Shown: positions 16,957 through 24,729 of the stretch, one piece after another
Layout of the letters: each line of letters opens with the position of its first letter
Position numbering within the stretch: position 1 is the stretch's first letter
Source of the DNA: Ilumatobacteraceae bacterium
GTDB lineage: Bacteria; Actinomycetota; Acidimicrobiia; Acidimicrobiales; Ilumatobacteraceae
DNA length: 64,000 nt
Reading direction: 5' to 3'
Assembly (NCBI GenBank): GCA_021299715.1
Contig: JAJTEL010000002.1
Location: 372,001 to 436,000, forward strand
The notes under the pieces: generated by a model
Databases searched by the model: none
What the model was told of the DNA's origin: nothing
What the model saw: the letters and a program-made list of their open reading frames with translations, nothing else
Program-made: the position numbers and the translations under genes

Positions 16957-17577
16957 ATGCCGAAGTCGTCCACGCTTACCCAGCCCGGATTGGGCCATGT
17001 GGTTGTTGCGGGAGGCACTCCTGCTGAATGGTTGGAAATGTCGGCGGAAAAGTGGGACGAAAGGCTTCGCGCTGTGGCACGAGCAGCTGCCGCAGAGGGC
17101 GCACATTGGGTGACTGTCGTACCTCATCACGGTCCTGATTTTTCAGCAGAAGAGTTAAGCGCGTATGCACATCTCATGACATCGGTAAACAAAGTTGCTC
17201 CGGTGTCTGTTGCCCACGGTTCTCGTTATGTGTGGCAGCGGGATGCATCGCTGCACGTCATTGTGGATCCCATGGCGAGCGGACACAATCGATTTGCTGC
17301 AACTGTTGAAGGCCTCCGATCTGCCGGAGTCGCCCCTGAATCGCTTAATGAAGAAATGTTGTCTCAAGCAATTTTGGCTCCGGCAACGGAAGAACCTGAC
17401 TTGGTGGTTGTGCTTGGGCCGGCCGACCGAATTCCTGAATCCATGGTGTGGGAACTGGCATACAGCGAATTGGTGTTTATTGATTTGGAATGGGAAAAGT
17501 TTGAGTCCAGCCATCTGGAACTTGCCATCGATGACTTCAACAGACGACATCGTCGATTTGGCGGGCTTGATTCGTGA
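16957..17577 (+). CDS. NgBR-like non-catalytic cis-prenyltransferase subunit (predicted)
   Basis: Divergent homologue of UppS, 206 aa. The N terminus GHVVVAGGTPAEW aligns with HVACIMDGNGRW of the neighbouring enzyme, but the catalytic Asp is Gly20 and the P-loop residues are gone. FSTENW is replaced by VVPHHG, and RTSGE by VLGPAD. By contrast the C terminus is canonical: ELAYSELVFIDLEW keeps the metal-site Glu (Glu171), and FNRRHRRFGG supplies the RxG motif (R200-F-G202). The segment PDLVVVLGPAD resembles human NgBR and yeast Nus1 as I remember them. The start is ATG 16957 with GGGAG 9 bases upstream. The stop overlaps recO by 4 bases (GTGA). Predicted regulatory partner of the divergent uppS product; function inferred. 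Confidence 0.75.
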   Translation: MPKSSTLTQPGLGHVVVAGGTPAEWLEMSAEKWDERLRAVARAAAAEGAHWVTVVPHHGPDFSAEELSAYAHLMTSVNKVAPVSVAHGSRYVWQRDASLHVIVDPMASGHNRFAATVEGLRSAGVAPESLNEEMLSQAILAPATEEPDLVVVLGPADRIPESMVWELAYSELVFIDLEWEKFESSHLELAIDDFNRRHRRFGGLDS

Positions 17578-18293
17578 GTACGTATCGCGACCACGCCATT
17601 GTGCTGGGGTCCCATAAATTTGGCGAAGCAGATCGTGTTGTGGTGTTGCTGTCACAAACTCACGGAAAAATTCGGGCTGTGGCAAAGGGTGTTCGAAAGA
17701 CCAAGTCATCAATTGGTGCTCGGTTGGAGCCAATGAGTCACGTTGATTTGTCTCTGCGTTCAGGTCGAGAACTTGACACCGTCGACCAAGTAAGGCTCAT
17801 TCATCCCCACCAGAATTTGCGTGACGATTTTGATCGACTTCGTCAAGGGTTAGCAATGGTGGAGGCCGTCAACAAGGTGACCCCCGACAAAGACCCAGTG
17901 CCACATTTGTATGAATTGTTGTCTCGTGCATTGCACGCACTGAATGAACGCAATTCGCCTCTGATGCTTGCAGCATTCTTCTGGCGTCTCATCTCAATTG
18001 AAGGACAAACTCCTCAACTTGACGAGTGCGTGGGGTGTGGTGAGTCAGGGGAGTTATCAACATTCGATGTTGTGGAAGGGGGCGCACATTGCGCGTCCTG
18101 TGGTTCAGGGCTTCCTGTGTCATCGCGTGCTCTCAGCATTCTTCGAGACATCTTGGGTGGTCGAATGAACGACGCACTCGCCCTAGAGGAGTCACCTGCA
18201 GTCATCGAGGTGAACAATTTGGCCATGGAAGCCATGGAAGCTCACCTAGAAAGACGATTGAAGAGCCTCGGTGTGTTTGACCGCCACTTGTAG
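17574..18293 (+). CDS. recO: DNA repair protein RecO
   Basis: Recombination mediator of the RecFOR pathway that loads RecA on gaps. The N-terminal OB fold begins YRDHAIVLGSHKFGEADRVV and includes GKIRAVAKGVRKTKSSIG (about residues 30-47). A helical domain follows, with a zinc motif CVGCGESGEL and CASCG at about 146-170. Length 239 aa is normal. The GTG start overlaps the stop of the NgBR-like gene by 4 bases. In mycobacteria recO and uppS are adjacent, so the upstream gene sits in the usual uppS place. The stop codon TAG is also the first part of a TAGGCT box before glyS. Confidence 0.92.
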   Translation: MSTYRDHAIVLGSHKFGEADRVVVLLSQTHGKIRAVAKGVRKTKSSIGARLEPMSHVDLSLRSGRELDTVDQVRLIHPHQNLRDDFDRLRQGLAMVEAVNKVTPDKDPVPHLYELLSRALHALNERNSPLMLAAFFWRLISIEGQTPQLDECVGCGESGELSTFDVVEGGAHCASCGSGLPVSSRALSILRDILGGRMNDALALEESPAVIEVNNLAMEAMEAHLERRLKSLGVFDRHL

Positions 18294-18304
18294 GCTTGCT
18301 CTTC

Positions 18305-19612
18305 ATGCCCGCTAAAGACCTCGACCAGATCGTCAATCTGTGCAAGCGCAGAGGATTCGTCTATCCAAGCGCAGAGATCTACGGAGGCTTCCGGTCTTCC
18401 TACGACTACGGCCCACTGGGGTCGCTCATGCTGCGCAATGTGAAAGACGCGTGGGTGCGCACCATGGTGCAACAACGTGACGATGTTGTTCTTATAGATG
18501 CGGCCATTTTGGGGCCACCACAAATCTTCGAGGCATCTGGTCACTTGGCTAATTTCTCCGACCCATTGGTCGACTGCACCGTGTGCAAACGACGTTTCCG
18601 TGAAGACCATTTAGAAACGCGTGACTGCCCGCAATCGATGAAGGGCTGCCAGTTCACCGAGGCGCGCGCATTCAATCTCATGTTCAAAACCACGGCTGGT
18701 CCCATCGAAGGAGCCGGCGCCGACGTTTACTTGCGCCCCGAAACAGCGCAAGGCATGTTCGTTAATTTTTCTAATGTGCTTCAAACCAGTCGTAAAAAAC
18801 CACCATTCGGAATTGCTCAGGTGGGGAAGAGTTTCCGTAATGAAATCACTCCTGGAAATTTCATCTTCCGTACTCGTGAGTTCGAACAAATGGAACTTGA
18901 GTTCTTCGTACCACCAGCCGAAGGTCCCAAATGGTACGAGTACTGGTGCCAAGCACGCCTTGACTGGTACGTCGAACTGGGTATTCCTCGCGACATGTTG
19001 CGTATTCGTGCGCACGATGCAGATGAGCTGTCTCACTATTCGGCGGGAACAAGTGATGTTGAGTTCTTGTTCCCCTGGGGCTGGGGAGAACTTGAAGGTA
19101 TTGCTCAGCGCACAGACTTCGACCTCACGCAACACTCCAAGGCATCAGGTCAAAAGTTGGAATTTTTCGATCAGTCCACCAATGAGCACTACATCCCCTA
19201 TGTAGTCGAGCCAGCCGCTGGTGCCAACCGCACGATGGCAGCGTTCTTGTTGGCGGCCTACGACGAAGATGTTGTGAACGACGAGACCCGTACCGTGTTG
19301 CGTTTGCATCCACGATTGGCGCCTTACAAAGTTGCTGTGTTGCCGTTGTCGAAGAAAGACACTCTGACACCTTTGGCACGTCAAATCTTTGGGTCTTTAT
19401 CGCAGAAGTACATGTGTGAGTACGACGAGACGCAGCAGATTGGCCGCCGTTATCGCAGGCAAGACGAAATTGGTACACCACTGTGCATCACGGTGGACTT
19501 CGACTCGTTGGAAGATAACTCAGTCACTATTCGTCAACGCGATACCACCGAGCAGGTTCGTGTTCCCATTGCCAATCTCGAAGCCGAAGTAGCGCGTCTG
19601 CTGGGCTTTTAG
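18305..19612 (+). CDS. glyS: Glycyl-tRNA synthetase, dimeric type
   Basis: Class II aminoacyl-tRNA synthetase that charges tRNA-Gly, of the single-chain alpha2 type. Visible are YPSAEIYGGFRSSYDYGP at the N terminus, the Cys region CTVCKRRFREDH, YLRPETAQGMFVNF, motif 2 FRNEITPGNFIFRTREFEQ and motif 3 EPAAGANRTMAAFL, then a C-terminal anticodon-binding domain (from about residue 335, VAVLPLSKKD). The ATG at 18305 (435 aa) starts MPAKDLDQIVNLCKRRGF; a TTG at 18296 is less likely. A TAGGCT box overlapping the recO stop lies 8 bases before the ATG. Confidence 0.94.
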   Translation: MPAKDLDQIVNLCKRRGFVYPSAEIYGGFRSSYDYGPLGSLMLRNVKDAWVRTMVQQRDDVVLIDAAILGPPQIFEASGHLANFSDPLVDCTVCKRRFREDHLETRDCPQSMKGCQFTEARAFNLMFKTTAGPIEGAGADVYLRPETAQGMFVNFSNVLQTSRKKPPFGIAQVGKSFRNEITPGNFIFRTREFEQMELEFFVPPAEGPKWYEYWCQARLDWYVELGIPRDMLRIRAHDADELSHYSAGTSDVEFLFPWGWGELEGIAQRTDFDLTQHSKASGQKLEFFDQSTNEHYIPYVVEPAAGANRTMAAFLLAAYDEDVVNDETRTVLRLHPRLAPYKVAVLPLSKKDTLTPLARQIFGSLSQKYMCEYDETQQIGRRYRRQDEIGTPLCITVDFDSLEDNSVTIRQRDTTEQVRVPIANLEAEVARLLGF

Positions 19613-19655
19613 GTTCCACTAGGGCGAGCGGTTACACGAGCCACTAGTTTGAAAG

Positions 19656-19675
19656 TGCTGACGTTGTCATCAGCA
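19656..19675. promoter_or_regulatory. Inverted repeat upstream of the small monooxygenase-like gene
   Basis: TGCTGA at 19656-19661 and TCAGCA at 19670-19675 are exact reverse complements with 8 bases between them. The element ends 20 bases before the ATG at 19695, between promoter and ribosome-binding site, where an operator could act. No T-run follows. Confidence 0.4.
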
Positions 19676-19694
19676 TTCAATTTTGGAGAACATC

Positions 19695-20000
19695 ATGAGC
19701 CAGATCAGCCTTATCGTGAAATTGCCCGCAGCCGAAGGAAAGGGCGCGGAGCTCGCCGAAGCATTCAAGGCTGCGTTTGAGCACGTCAACAAAGAAGACG
19801 GCACGCGTTATTACATCTTGCATGCAGATGCAGCAAACGCCGACACATTGTGGGTCTACGAGATGTACGAAAACCAAGATGCAGCGAATGCACATATGGG
19901 TGCCGACTGGTTTGGACCGTTCAGCAAGTCACTTGCGCCGTTCATGGGCGGTCGTCCAGAGATGAACTTCCTTACACCAATCGCAGGCAAGGGTCTGTAA
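19695..20000 (+). CDS. ABM-domain (antibiotic biosynthesis monooxygenase-like) small protein
   Basis: A 101-residue dimeric alpha-beta-barrel type protein. It begins SQISLIVKLPAAEGKGAEL, then ALKAAF-type helix residues, TRYYILHADAANADTLWVYEMYENQDAANAHM, and ends FMGGRPEMNFLTPIAGKGL. The pattern of a beta strand, a helix and WxYExYxxxxAxxxH is typical of the ABM/YgiN family. Members include quinol monooxygenases and heme-degrading enzymes, but many have no known activity. The ATG at 19695 has GGAG 6 bases upstream. An inverted repeat precedes it. It lies 12 bases before trpC but may not belong to that operon functionally. Confidence 0.82.
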   Translation: MSQISLIVKLPAAEGKGAELAEAFKAAFEHVNKEDGTRYYILHADAANADTLWVYEMYENQDAANAHMGADWFGPFSKSLAPFMGGRPEMNFLTPIAGKGL

Positions 20001-20012
20001 GACCTCTTACAT

Positions 20013-20792
20013 ATGGCAGCTACGTATCTCGACGCGATTCTCGCGCACCATCGTGAACGAGCTGCTGCAGACAAACGATCACTCGACGTGCTGGTAGACC
20101 AGGCCCGTGCGTGCGTTCCTCCTCGTGGATTTATCACGGCGTTGCGAAACACTCCGCACCTGGCAGTGATTTCTGAGTTCAAGCGTAAATCTCCGTCAAA
20201 AGGCGTGTTGAACGCAAACATGCAACCAGACGTTGTTGCGCGCTTGTATCAGGCAGGTGGCGCCAGTTGTTTAAGTGTTCTTACAGACGCACCGCATTTC
20301 GGTGGTTCCGTAGACGACCTGCAACAAGCACGTTCTGCATGTGAACTTCCTGTTTTGCGCAAAGACTTCACGGTGGACCCTCGAGATGTATGTGATGCAC
20401 GAATCATGGGAGCCGACTGTGTGCTGTTGATTGCAGCGGCATTAAGCAAGACTCAGTTGTCGGAATTTCTTTATCTTGCACACCATGTAGATATCGATGC
20501 GCTTGTCGAAGTACACGACGAGTCAGAACTAGCGGTTGCACTGGAATGTGGCGCTTCGTTGGTTGGCGTGAATCAGCGCGATTTAGTTACCTTCTCGGTC
20601 GATCACGAACGTGCTGTCCGTATGGGATCTGCCATTCCCGCAGCGTGTGTGAAGGTGGCCGAATCTGGAGTACGTGGGCGAGCCGACGCCGAATCTCTTC
20701 GGGCGGCCGGGTACGACGCTGTCTTGGTGGGCGAACACTTGGTGACAAGTGCGTCTATTACCGATGCTGTCACTGAATTGTGTGTTCCGTAA
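20013..20792 (+). CDS. trpC: Indole-3-glycerol phosphate synthase (TrpC)
   Basis: TIM-barrel enzyme converting CdRP to indole-3-glycerol phosphate in tryptophan synthesis. Signatures are AVISEFKRKSPSKGVLN (substrate Lys), SVLTDAPHFGGSVDDL, PVLRKDFTVDPRDVCDARIMGADCVLLI (catalytic Lys), VGVNQRDLVTF and KVAESGVRGRADAESLRAAGYDAVLVGEHLV with phosphate-binding Gly residues. Length 259 aa is normal. It is the first of four tryptophan genes in order C-F-B-A; trpE, trpG and trpD are not in the window. Confidence 0.95.
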   Translation: MAATYLDAILAHHRERAAADKRSLDVLVDQARACVPPRGFITALRNTPHLAVISEFKRKSPSKGVLNANMQPDVVARLYQAGGASCLSVLTDAPHFGGSVDDLQQARSACELPVLRKDFTVDPRDVCDARIMGADCVLLIAAALSKTQLSEFLYLAHHVDIDALVEVHDESELAVALECGASLVGVNQRDLVTFSVDHERAVRMGSAIPAACVKVAESGVRGRADAESLRAAGYDAVLVGEHLVTSASITDAVTELCVP

Positions 20793-20821
20793 GTTCCACC
20801 ATTCAGTGGTCTCTGTAGCAG

Positions 20822-20827
20822 TACGGT
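20822..20827 (+). promoter_or_regulatory. Putative leaderless -10 box of trpF
   Basis: TACGGT followed by exactly 6 bases and the trpF ATG at 20834; no Shine-Dalgarno sequence precedes the ATG. Transcription would start at or next to the A of the ATG. Confidence 0.5.
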
Positions 20828-20833
20828 GACACT

Positions 20834-21487
20834 ATGTTCGTCAAAATCTGTGGCATTACCAATGAAGACGATGCGCTTCTTGCGGTGGCCCTTGGTGCCG
20901 ACGCGGTGGGCTTCATCTTTGCCCCGTCGGTTCGTCAAATTGCGGCGCAGAAGGTCTACGACATCACTCGGAGGCTTCCGCCAGAAGTGCTCACTGTTGC
21001 CGTCTTTCGTGACGAACACCCGAAGCGCGTCATTGAATTAGTGCATAACAGCGGCGTGAAAGCGGCTCAGTTACATGGCCATGAGCGCCCGGAAGATGTT
21101 GCTGCGGTTGCTCAGCATGTGCGTACTGTGATTAAGGGTGTGTCTGCTGGGGGCGTTGACGCAGCAAACGCCCTTCAGTTCCGAACCCCATACGTCTTGG
21201 TAGATGCTCCTGCACCCGGATCGGGGAAGGTCTTCGACTGGCATTTGGCTGCCGAGGTTCCAGAAGGAGTGAATCTCATTTTGGCGGGCGGTTTGACCCC
21301 AGAAAATGTGGCCGCTGGGATTAAGCAAGTGAACCCCTGGGGTGTCGATGTCAGCAGTGGCGTGGAGAGTGCGCCAGGCAAGAAAGACCCCCTTTTGCTG
21401 AAGAGATTCATTCAGGCGGCGCGAGAAGCCGAACCACCAAAGTTCGATGGTGGAACCAATGCGCCATATGACTGGATGGATGAGTGA
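20834..21487 (+). CDS. trpF: Phosphoribosylanthranilate isomerase (TrpF)
   Basis: TIM-barrel isomerase of the tryptophan pathway. The N-terminal KICGITNEDDALLAV carries the catalytic Cys (residue 6 region). DAVGFIFAPSVRQI, KAAQLHGHE, VDAPAPGSGKVFDW (catalytic Asp), LAGGLTPENVAAGI and the phosphate-binding VDVSSGVESAPGKKD follow. Length 217 aa is typical. A dedicated TrpF is notable because many actinobacteria lack trpF and use the bifunctional PriA instead. The gene has its own likely leaderless start 41 bases after trpC. Confidence 0.95.
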   Translation: MFVKICGITNEDDALLAVALGADAVGFIFAPSVRQIAAQKVYDITRRLPPEVLTVAVFRDEHPKRVIELVHNSGVKAAQLHGHERPEDVAAVAQHVRTVIKGVSAGGVDAANALQFRTPYVLVDAPAPGSGKVFDWHLAAEVPEGVNLILAGGLTPENVAAGIKQVNPWGVDVSSGVESAPGKKDPLLLKRFIQAAREAEPPKFDGGTNAPYDWMDE

Positions 21488-21514
21488 GGAGTCACGCTGA
21501 ATCGGTGATGTGAT

Positions 21515-21543
21515 TTGGTCTCTTTCGTGGTGGAATCTAGGAA
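21515..21543 (+). promoter_or_regulatory. Putative promoter of trpBA
   Basis: TTGGTC at 21515-21520 and TAGGAA at 21538-21543 are separated by 17 bases, a good -35/-10 spacing. The predicted start of transcription falls next to the second candidate trpB ATG at 21552. Confidence 0.35.
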
Positions 21544-22709
21544 TGAGCATCATGGTCACCCCCGGCGCCGATGGTCGCTTCGGCGAATTCGGCGGACGTT
21601 TTGTCCCAGAGACACTTGTTCCTGCGTGTCAGGAACTTGAAGAAGCGTTCCACGATGCCTGGAATGATCCGTCATTTCGTGATGAGTTGAATCAGGTACT
21701 TCGCGAGTACGCAGGTAGGCCCAGCATGCTCACCGAGTGTTACAACCTCAGCGAACAACTAGGTATTCGTCTTATCTTGAAGCGTGAAGATTTGAACCAC
21801 ACGGGCTCACACAAGATCAACAACGTTATTGGCCAAACACTTCTCGCCAAGCGCATGGGAAAGAAGCGCATTGTGGCCGAGACCGGAGCTGGACAGCACG
21901 GTGTTGCATCGGCAACCGCGGCTGCTCTTATGGGTCTTGAGTGCAAGGTGTACATGGGTGCTGTCGACGTTGCTCGCCAAGAGCTCAACGTGTTCCGTAT
22001 GCGCCTCTTAGGTTCAGATGTTGAAGCCGTTACGTCTGGAAGCCAAACGCTAAAAGATGCGGTGAATGAAGCCATGCGTGATTGGGTGGCCACTGTTGAA
22101 TCAACGCACTATTGCCTCGGTTCGGTCATGGGTCCGCATCCGTACCCCTACATGGTGCGTCAGTTCCACCGAGTCATCGGTGACGAGGCGTTTACTCAGT
22201 GCAACGACTTGTTAGGAACACATCCAGATTTTGTCGTGGCGTGCGTGGGTGGTGGGTCAAATGCCATGGGAATCTTCTCTGGGTTTGTCGACACGCCCGC
22301 TCGTCTCATCGGCGTAGAGCCTGCAGGTGGCGCAGCAGTGAATCGTGGACAACCCGGCGTGGTGCATGGCATGAAGAGTTATCTCATGCAAGACGAATAC
22401 GGTCAAGTGCAGGAAGCACACAGCATCTCTGCTGGTCTTGATTACCCCGGAGTGGGTCCGGAGCATTCCTACTTAGCATCAATTGGCCGCGCCGAGTATC
22501 CAACGGTGACAGACGACGAGGTGATTGAAGCATTCCAAGTGATGTCCCGCACAGAAGGAATTATTCCTGCTCTAGAGTGCGCACACGCCATGGCCTGGAT
22601 TATCCGTGAAGCACCATCAATGAAGGGCAAGACAGTTCTGATGAACTTGTCGGGTCGTGGCGACAAAGACGTTGGCCAAATGATGAACATCCTCGGCGGA
22701 TTGAAGTGA
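21543..22709 (+). CDS. trpB: Tryptophan synthase beta subunit (TrpB)
   Basis: PLP enzyme that condenses indole with serine. [13 protein letters not shown] at the N terminus, the PLP lysine in [14 protein letters not shown], the phosphate-binding loop [12 protein letters not shown] and [19 protein letters not shown] identify the canonical TrpB1 type. The start is ambiguous: ATG 21543 (388 aa) or ATG 21552 (three residues shorter), the latter 8 bases after a TAGGAA box. Its stop overlaps the trpA GTG by 4 bases (GTGA), so the two subunits are made together. Confidence 0.95.
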   Translation: MSIMVTPGADGRFGEFGGRFVPETLVPACQELEEAFHDAWNDPSFRDELNQVLREYAGRPSMLTECYNLSEQLGIRLILKREDLNHTGSHKINNVIGQTLLAKRMGKKRIVAETGAGQHGVASATAAALMGLECKVYMGAVDVARQELNVFRMRLLGSDVEAVTSGSQTLKDAVNEAMRDWVATVESTHYCLGSVMGPHPYPYMVRQFHRVIGDEAFTQCNDLLGTHPDFVVACVGGGSNAMGIFSGFVDTPARLIGVEPAGGAAVNRGQPGVVHGMKSYLMQDEYGQVQEAHSISAGLDYPGVGPEHSYLASIGRAEYPTVTDDEVIEAFQVMSRTEGIIPALECAHAMAWIIREAPSMKGKTVLMNLSGRGDKDVGQMMNILGGLK

Positions 22710-23485
22710 GTGGTCGCCTTCAGAACGCGTTAGAGGCACGTATATCGGCAGGTGGAAAGTGTCTTGTTCCGTACATCACCGGCGGATACCCCGGCTGGGA
22801 AGACGCGGTTCGTGCATGTGCAGCAAACGGAGCCGATGCCATCGAGATTGGTCTGCCATTTTCTGATCCCGTGATGGACGGCCCCATTATTCAGGAGGCA
22901 TCTCAGGTTGCGCTCGACGCGGGTGCCACGCCAGTGTCCATTCTTCACGGAGTTCGCACTCTCGATGTTGGTATTCCGTTGGCAGTGATGTGTTATTACA
23001 ACACCGTCTTTCATGCAGGCCATGAACGTTTCGCCGCCGATCTTGTTGCGGCAGGTGTGTCGGCTGCAATCATTCCCGATCTTCCCCTCGAAGAGTCTGG
23101 TGAGTGGACCGCCGCAGCAGATGCCGCGGGAGTGGAAACGGTGATGTTGGCTGCACCCACTGCGCCAGATGACCGTTTGCCAAGAGTGACGGCACGGGCG
23201 CGCGGATTCGTGTACTCGGTGGGACTTCTAGGAGTTACTGGCGAACGTTCAAGCCTTGCGGGTACTGCCACTGCGTTAGCGGCTCGCGTGAAAAAAGTGA
23301 CGACTATGCCGGTGTTGGTGGGTGTGGGTGTCTCTAATGCTGACCAAGCGGTTGAGGCAAGCAAAGTTGCCGATGGTGTCATCATGGGAGCCTCGGTGGT
23401 GCGTCGAATGATCGAAGGCGGCGCCGATGCAGTGGGCGCATATGTTGCAGAAGTGCGGGCCGCACTCGATTCCGAAAAGTGGTGA
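22706..23485 (+). CDS. trpA: Tryptophan synthase alpha subunit (TrpA)
   Basis: TIM-barrel subunit that cleaves indole-3-glycerol phosphate and channels indole to Trp[20 protein letters not shown] holds the catalytic Glu and Asp. [52 protein letters not shown] and [29 protein letters not shown] follow in family order. Length 259 aa. The GTG start overlaps the trpB stop by 4 bases. Confidence 0.95.
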   Translation: MSGRLQNALEARISAGGKCLVPYITGGYPGWEDAVRACAANGADAIEIGLPFSDPVMDGPIIQEASQVALDAGATPVSILHGVRTLDVGIPLAVMCYYNTVFHAGHERFAADLVAAGVSAAIIPDLPLEESGEWTAAADAAGVETVMLAAPTAPDDRLPRVTARARGFVYSVGLLGVTGERSSLAGTATALAARVKKVTTMPVLVGVGVSNADQAVEASKVADGVIMGASVVRRMIEGGADAVGAYVAEVRAALDSEKW

Positions 23486-23486
23486 C

Positions 23487-23804
23487 ATGAACATCTTTGG
23501 GGGAGACGCGTGCGAGTTGTGCGAAGCCGCACGGATGTCTGAATGGTTCTTTGAAGATGACGAATGCTGGATAGCCGAGTGTGAGAGTTGTGGTGTGCCT
23601 ATGGTGGTGTGGCGAACGCATGACCCTCATCCACCAGAAGACGTGAAACAGCGTCTTCACGACAAATTGGAAATTGTGGTGGACACTCATTTTGAATTTG
23701 AAATGCGTATTGACGACAACATGCGCACCATTCCCGATCACTATCACGCTCATGCCCGCCCCAAAGGTGGCTTCTATGGTCACGGACTGCGTCGCAAGAA
23801 CTAA
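23487..23804 (+). CDS. Cys/His-rich small protein, HIT-like C terminus, function unknown
   Basis: A 105-residue soluble protein starting one base after the trpA stop. It has CELC at residues 9-12, then C27 and CESC at 32-35, arranged like a zinc-binding knuckle pair. PMVVWRTHDPHPP follows in the middle. Near the C terminus is DHYHAHARPKGG, whose HxHxH spacing recalls the HIT nucleotide-hydrolase motif, but the protein is shorter than HIT enzymes, so this is only a resemblance. The ATG at 23487 follows a weak purine stretch. Its TAA stop forms the first three bases of the TAATCT box before bcp. Confidence 0.7.
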   Translation: MNIFGGDACELCEAARMSEWFFEDDECWIAECESCGVPMVVWRTHDPHPPEDVKQRLHDKLEIVVDTHFEFEMRIDDNMRTIPDHYHAHARPKGGFYGHGLRRKN

Positions 23805-23807
23805 TCT
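23802..23807 (+). promoter_or_regulatory. Putative leaderless -10 box of bcp
   Basis: TAATCT, whose TAA is the stop codon of the upstream gene, is followed by exactly 6 bases and the ATG at 23814. It supports ATG 23814 over the GTG at 23808 as the bcp start. Confidence 0.5.
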
Positions 23808-23813
23808 GTGTTC

Positions 23814-24263
23814 ATGTTGAAACCAGGTTCAAAGGCTCCGAAAATTGAGTTGCTTGATCAGAATGGCAAACCATTTTCTCTTGCCAAATTGGGAAAGAAA
23901 AAGGTGTTGGTGTACTTCTATCCCAAGGCCGATACGCCGGGGTGCACAACGCAGTCGTGTGGCTTGCGTGACATTTTGGGCGACATCGGCCGAACAGCAG
24001 TGGTGGGAATCAGTCCCGACACGCCAGCCAAACAGAAGAAGTTCGACGACAAGTACGAACTCGGTTTTCCGCTACTTGCAGATACCGAGCACACTGTCGC
24101 TGAGGCGTACAAGGTGTGGAAAGAAAAATCGATGTACGGACGAAAGTACATGGGAATTGAGCGCTCAGCATTTCTAATTCACGACGGCATCATTTTGGAA
24201 GCGTGGTACAAGATCTCTCCAGCGGATACGCCAAAGAACTTGCTGAAGGCATTGGGCAAGTGA
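23814..24263 (+). CDS. bcp: Thioredoxin-dependent peroxiredoxin (Bcp/PrxQ)
   Basis: Atypical peroxiredoxin that reduces hydrogen peroxide and organic peroxides. VLVYFYPKADTPGCTTQSCG contains the peroxidatic Cys in the PxxxTPxC motif, with the PrxQ-type resolving Cys five residues later. VVGISPDTPAKQKKFDDKY and FPLLADTEHTVAEAYKVW follow. Length 149 aa is standard. The start ATG 23814 is chosen from the TAATCT box. The TGA stop overlaps the fabZ GTG by 4 bases, so the peroxiredoxin is coupled to a fatty-acid synthesis gene. Confidence 0.92.
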   Translation: MLKPGSKAPKIELLDQNGKPFSLAKLGKKKVLVYFYPKADTPGCTTQSCGLRDILGDIGRTAVVGISPDTPAKQKKFDDKYELGFPLLADTEHTVAEAYKVWKEKSMYGRKYMGIERSAFLIHDGIILEAWYKISPADTPKNLLKALGK

Positions 24264-24688
24264 GTTCCTTCCCCAATCCCATCGATGTGTTGCCGCATCG
24301 GGCTCCCTTTCTTTTTGTTGATCGTGTCAGTGCGCTTGTCTCGGGTGTGAGCGCAACGGGTCATTGGAAACTCACCGGAGATGAATGGTTCTTCGAAGGA
24401 CATTTTCCTGGACGCCCAACGTTGCCGGGGGTTCTGATGTGCGAAGCAATTGCCCAAGTTGGTGCGTACTGCGTGCTCACTTCTCCAGACCATGCAAATA
24501 AGTTGCCGCTGTTCGGCGGCATCGACGGTGCAAGATTTCGCAAACAAGTTGGTCCCGGTGACGAACTTGAGCTTGTTGTTGAACTTGGTCGTATGAGCGC
24601 TCGTGCAGGTAAGGGCGCTGGTAAGGCATTGCTGAACGGCGAGATTGCTTGCGAGCTTGATCTCATGTTCGTCTTTGCCGACAAATAA
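24260..24688 (+). CDS. fabZ: 3-hydroxyacyl-ACP dehydratase (FabZ)
   Basis: Hotdog-fold dehydratase of type II fatty-acid synthesis. VLPHRAPFLFVDRV carries the catalytic His, EGHFPGRPTLPGVLMCEAIAQVG the catalytic Glu; GIDGARFRKQVGPGDEL and the C-terminal GEIACELDLMFVFA complete the fold. From the GTG at 24260 the protein is 142 aa, the usual size. It is translationally coupled to bcp. The other fab genes are convergent, about 0.6 kb downstream on the minus strand, so regulation may differ. Confidence 0.92.
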   Translation: MSSFPNPIDVLPHRAPFLFVDRVSALVSGVSATGHWKLTGDEWFFEGHFPGRPTLPGVLMCEAIAQVGAYCVLTSPDHANKLPLFGGIDGARFRKQVGPGDELELVVELGRMSARAGKGAGKALLNGEIACELDLMFVFADK

Positions 24689-24717
24689 ATCCTGCTTCTC
24701 GCAACAATGCGCGCATC

Positions 24718-24723
24718 TACAGT
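24718..24723 (+). promoter_or_regulatory. Putative leaderless -10 box of the acetyltransferase gene
   Basis: TACAGT followed by exactly 6 bases and the ATG at 24730, with no ribosome-binding site. Same geometry as at trpF, bcp, uvrA and rapZ. Confidence 0.5.
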
Positions 24724-24729
24724 TCAGTT

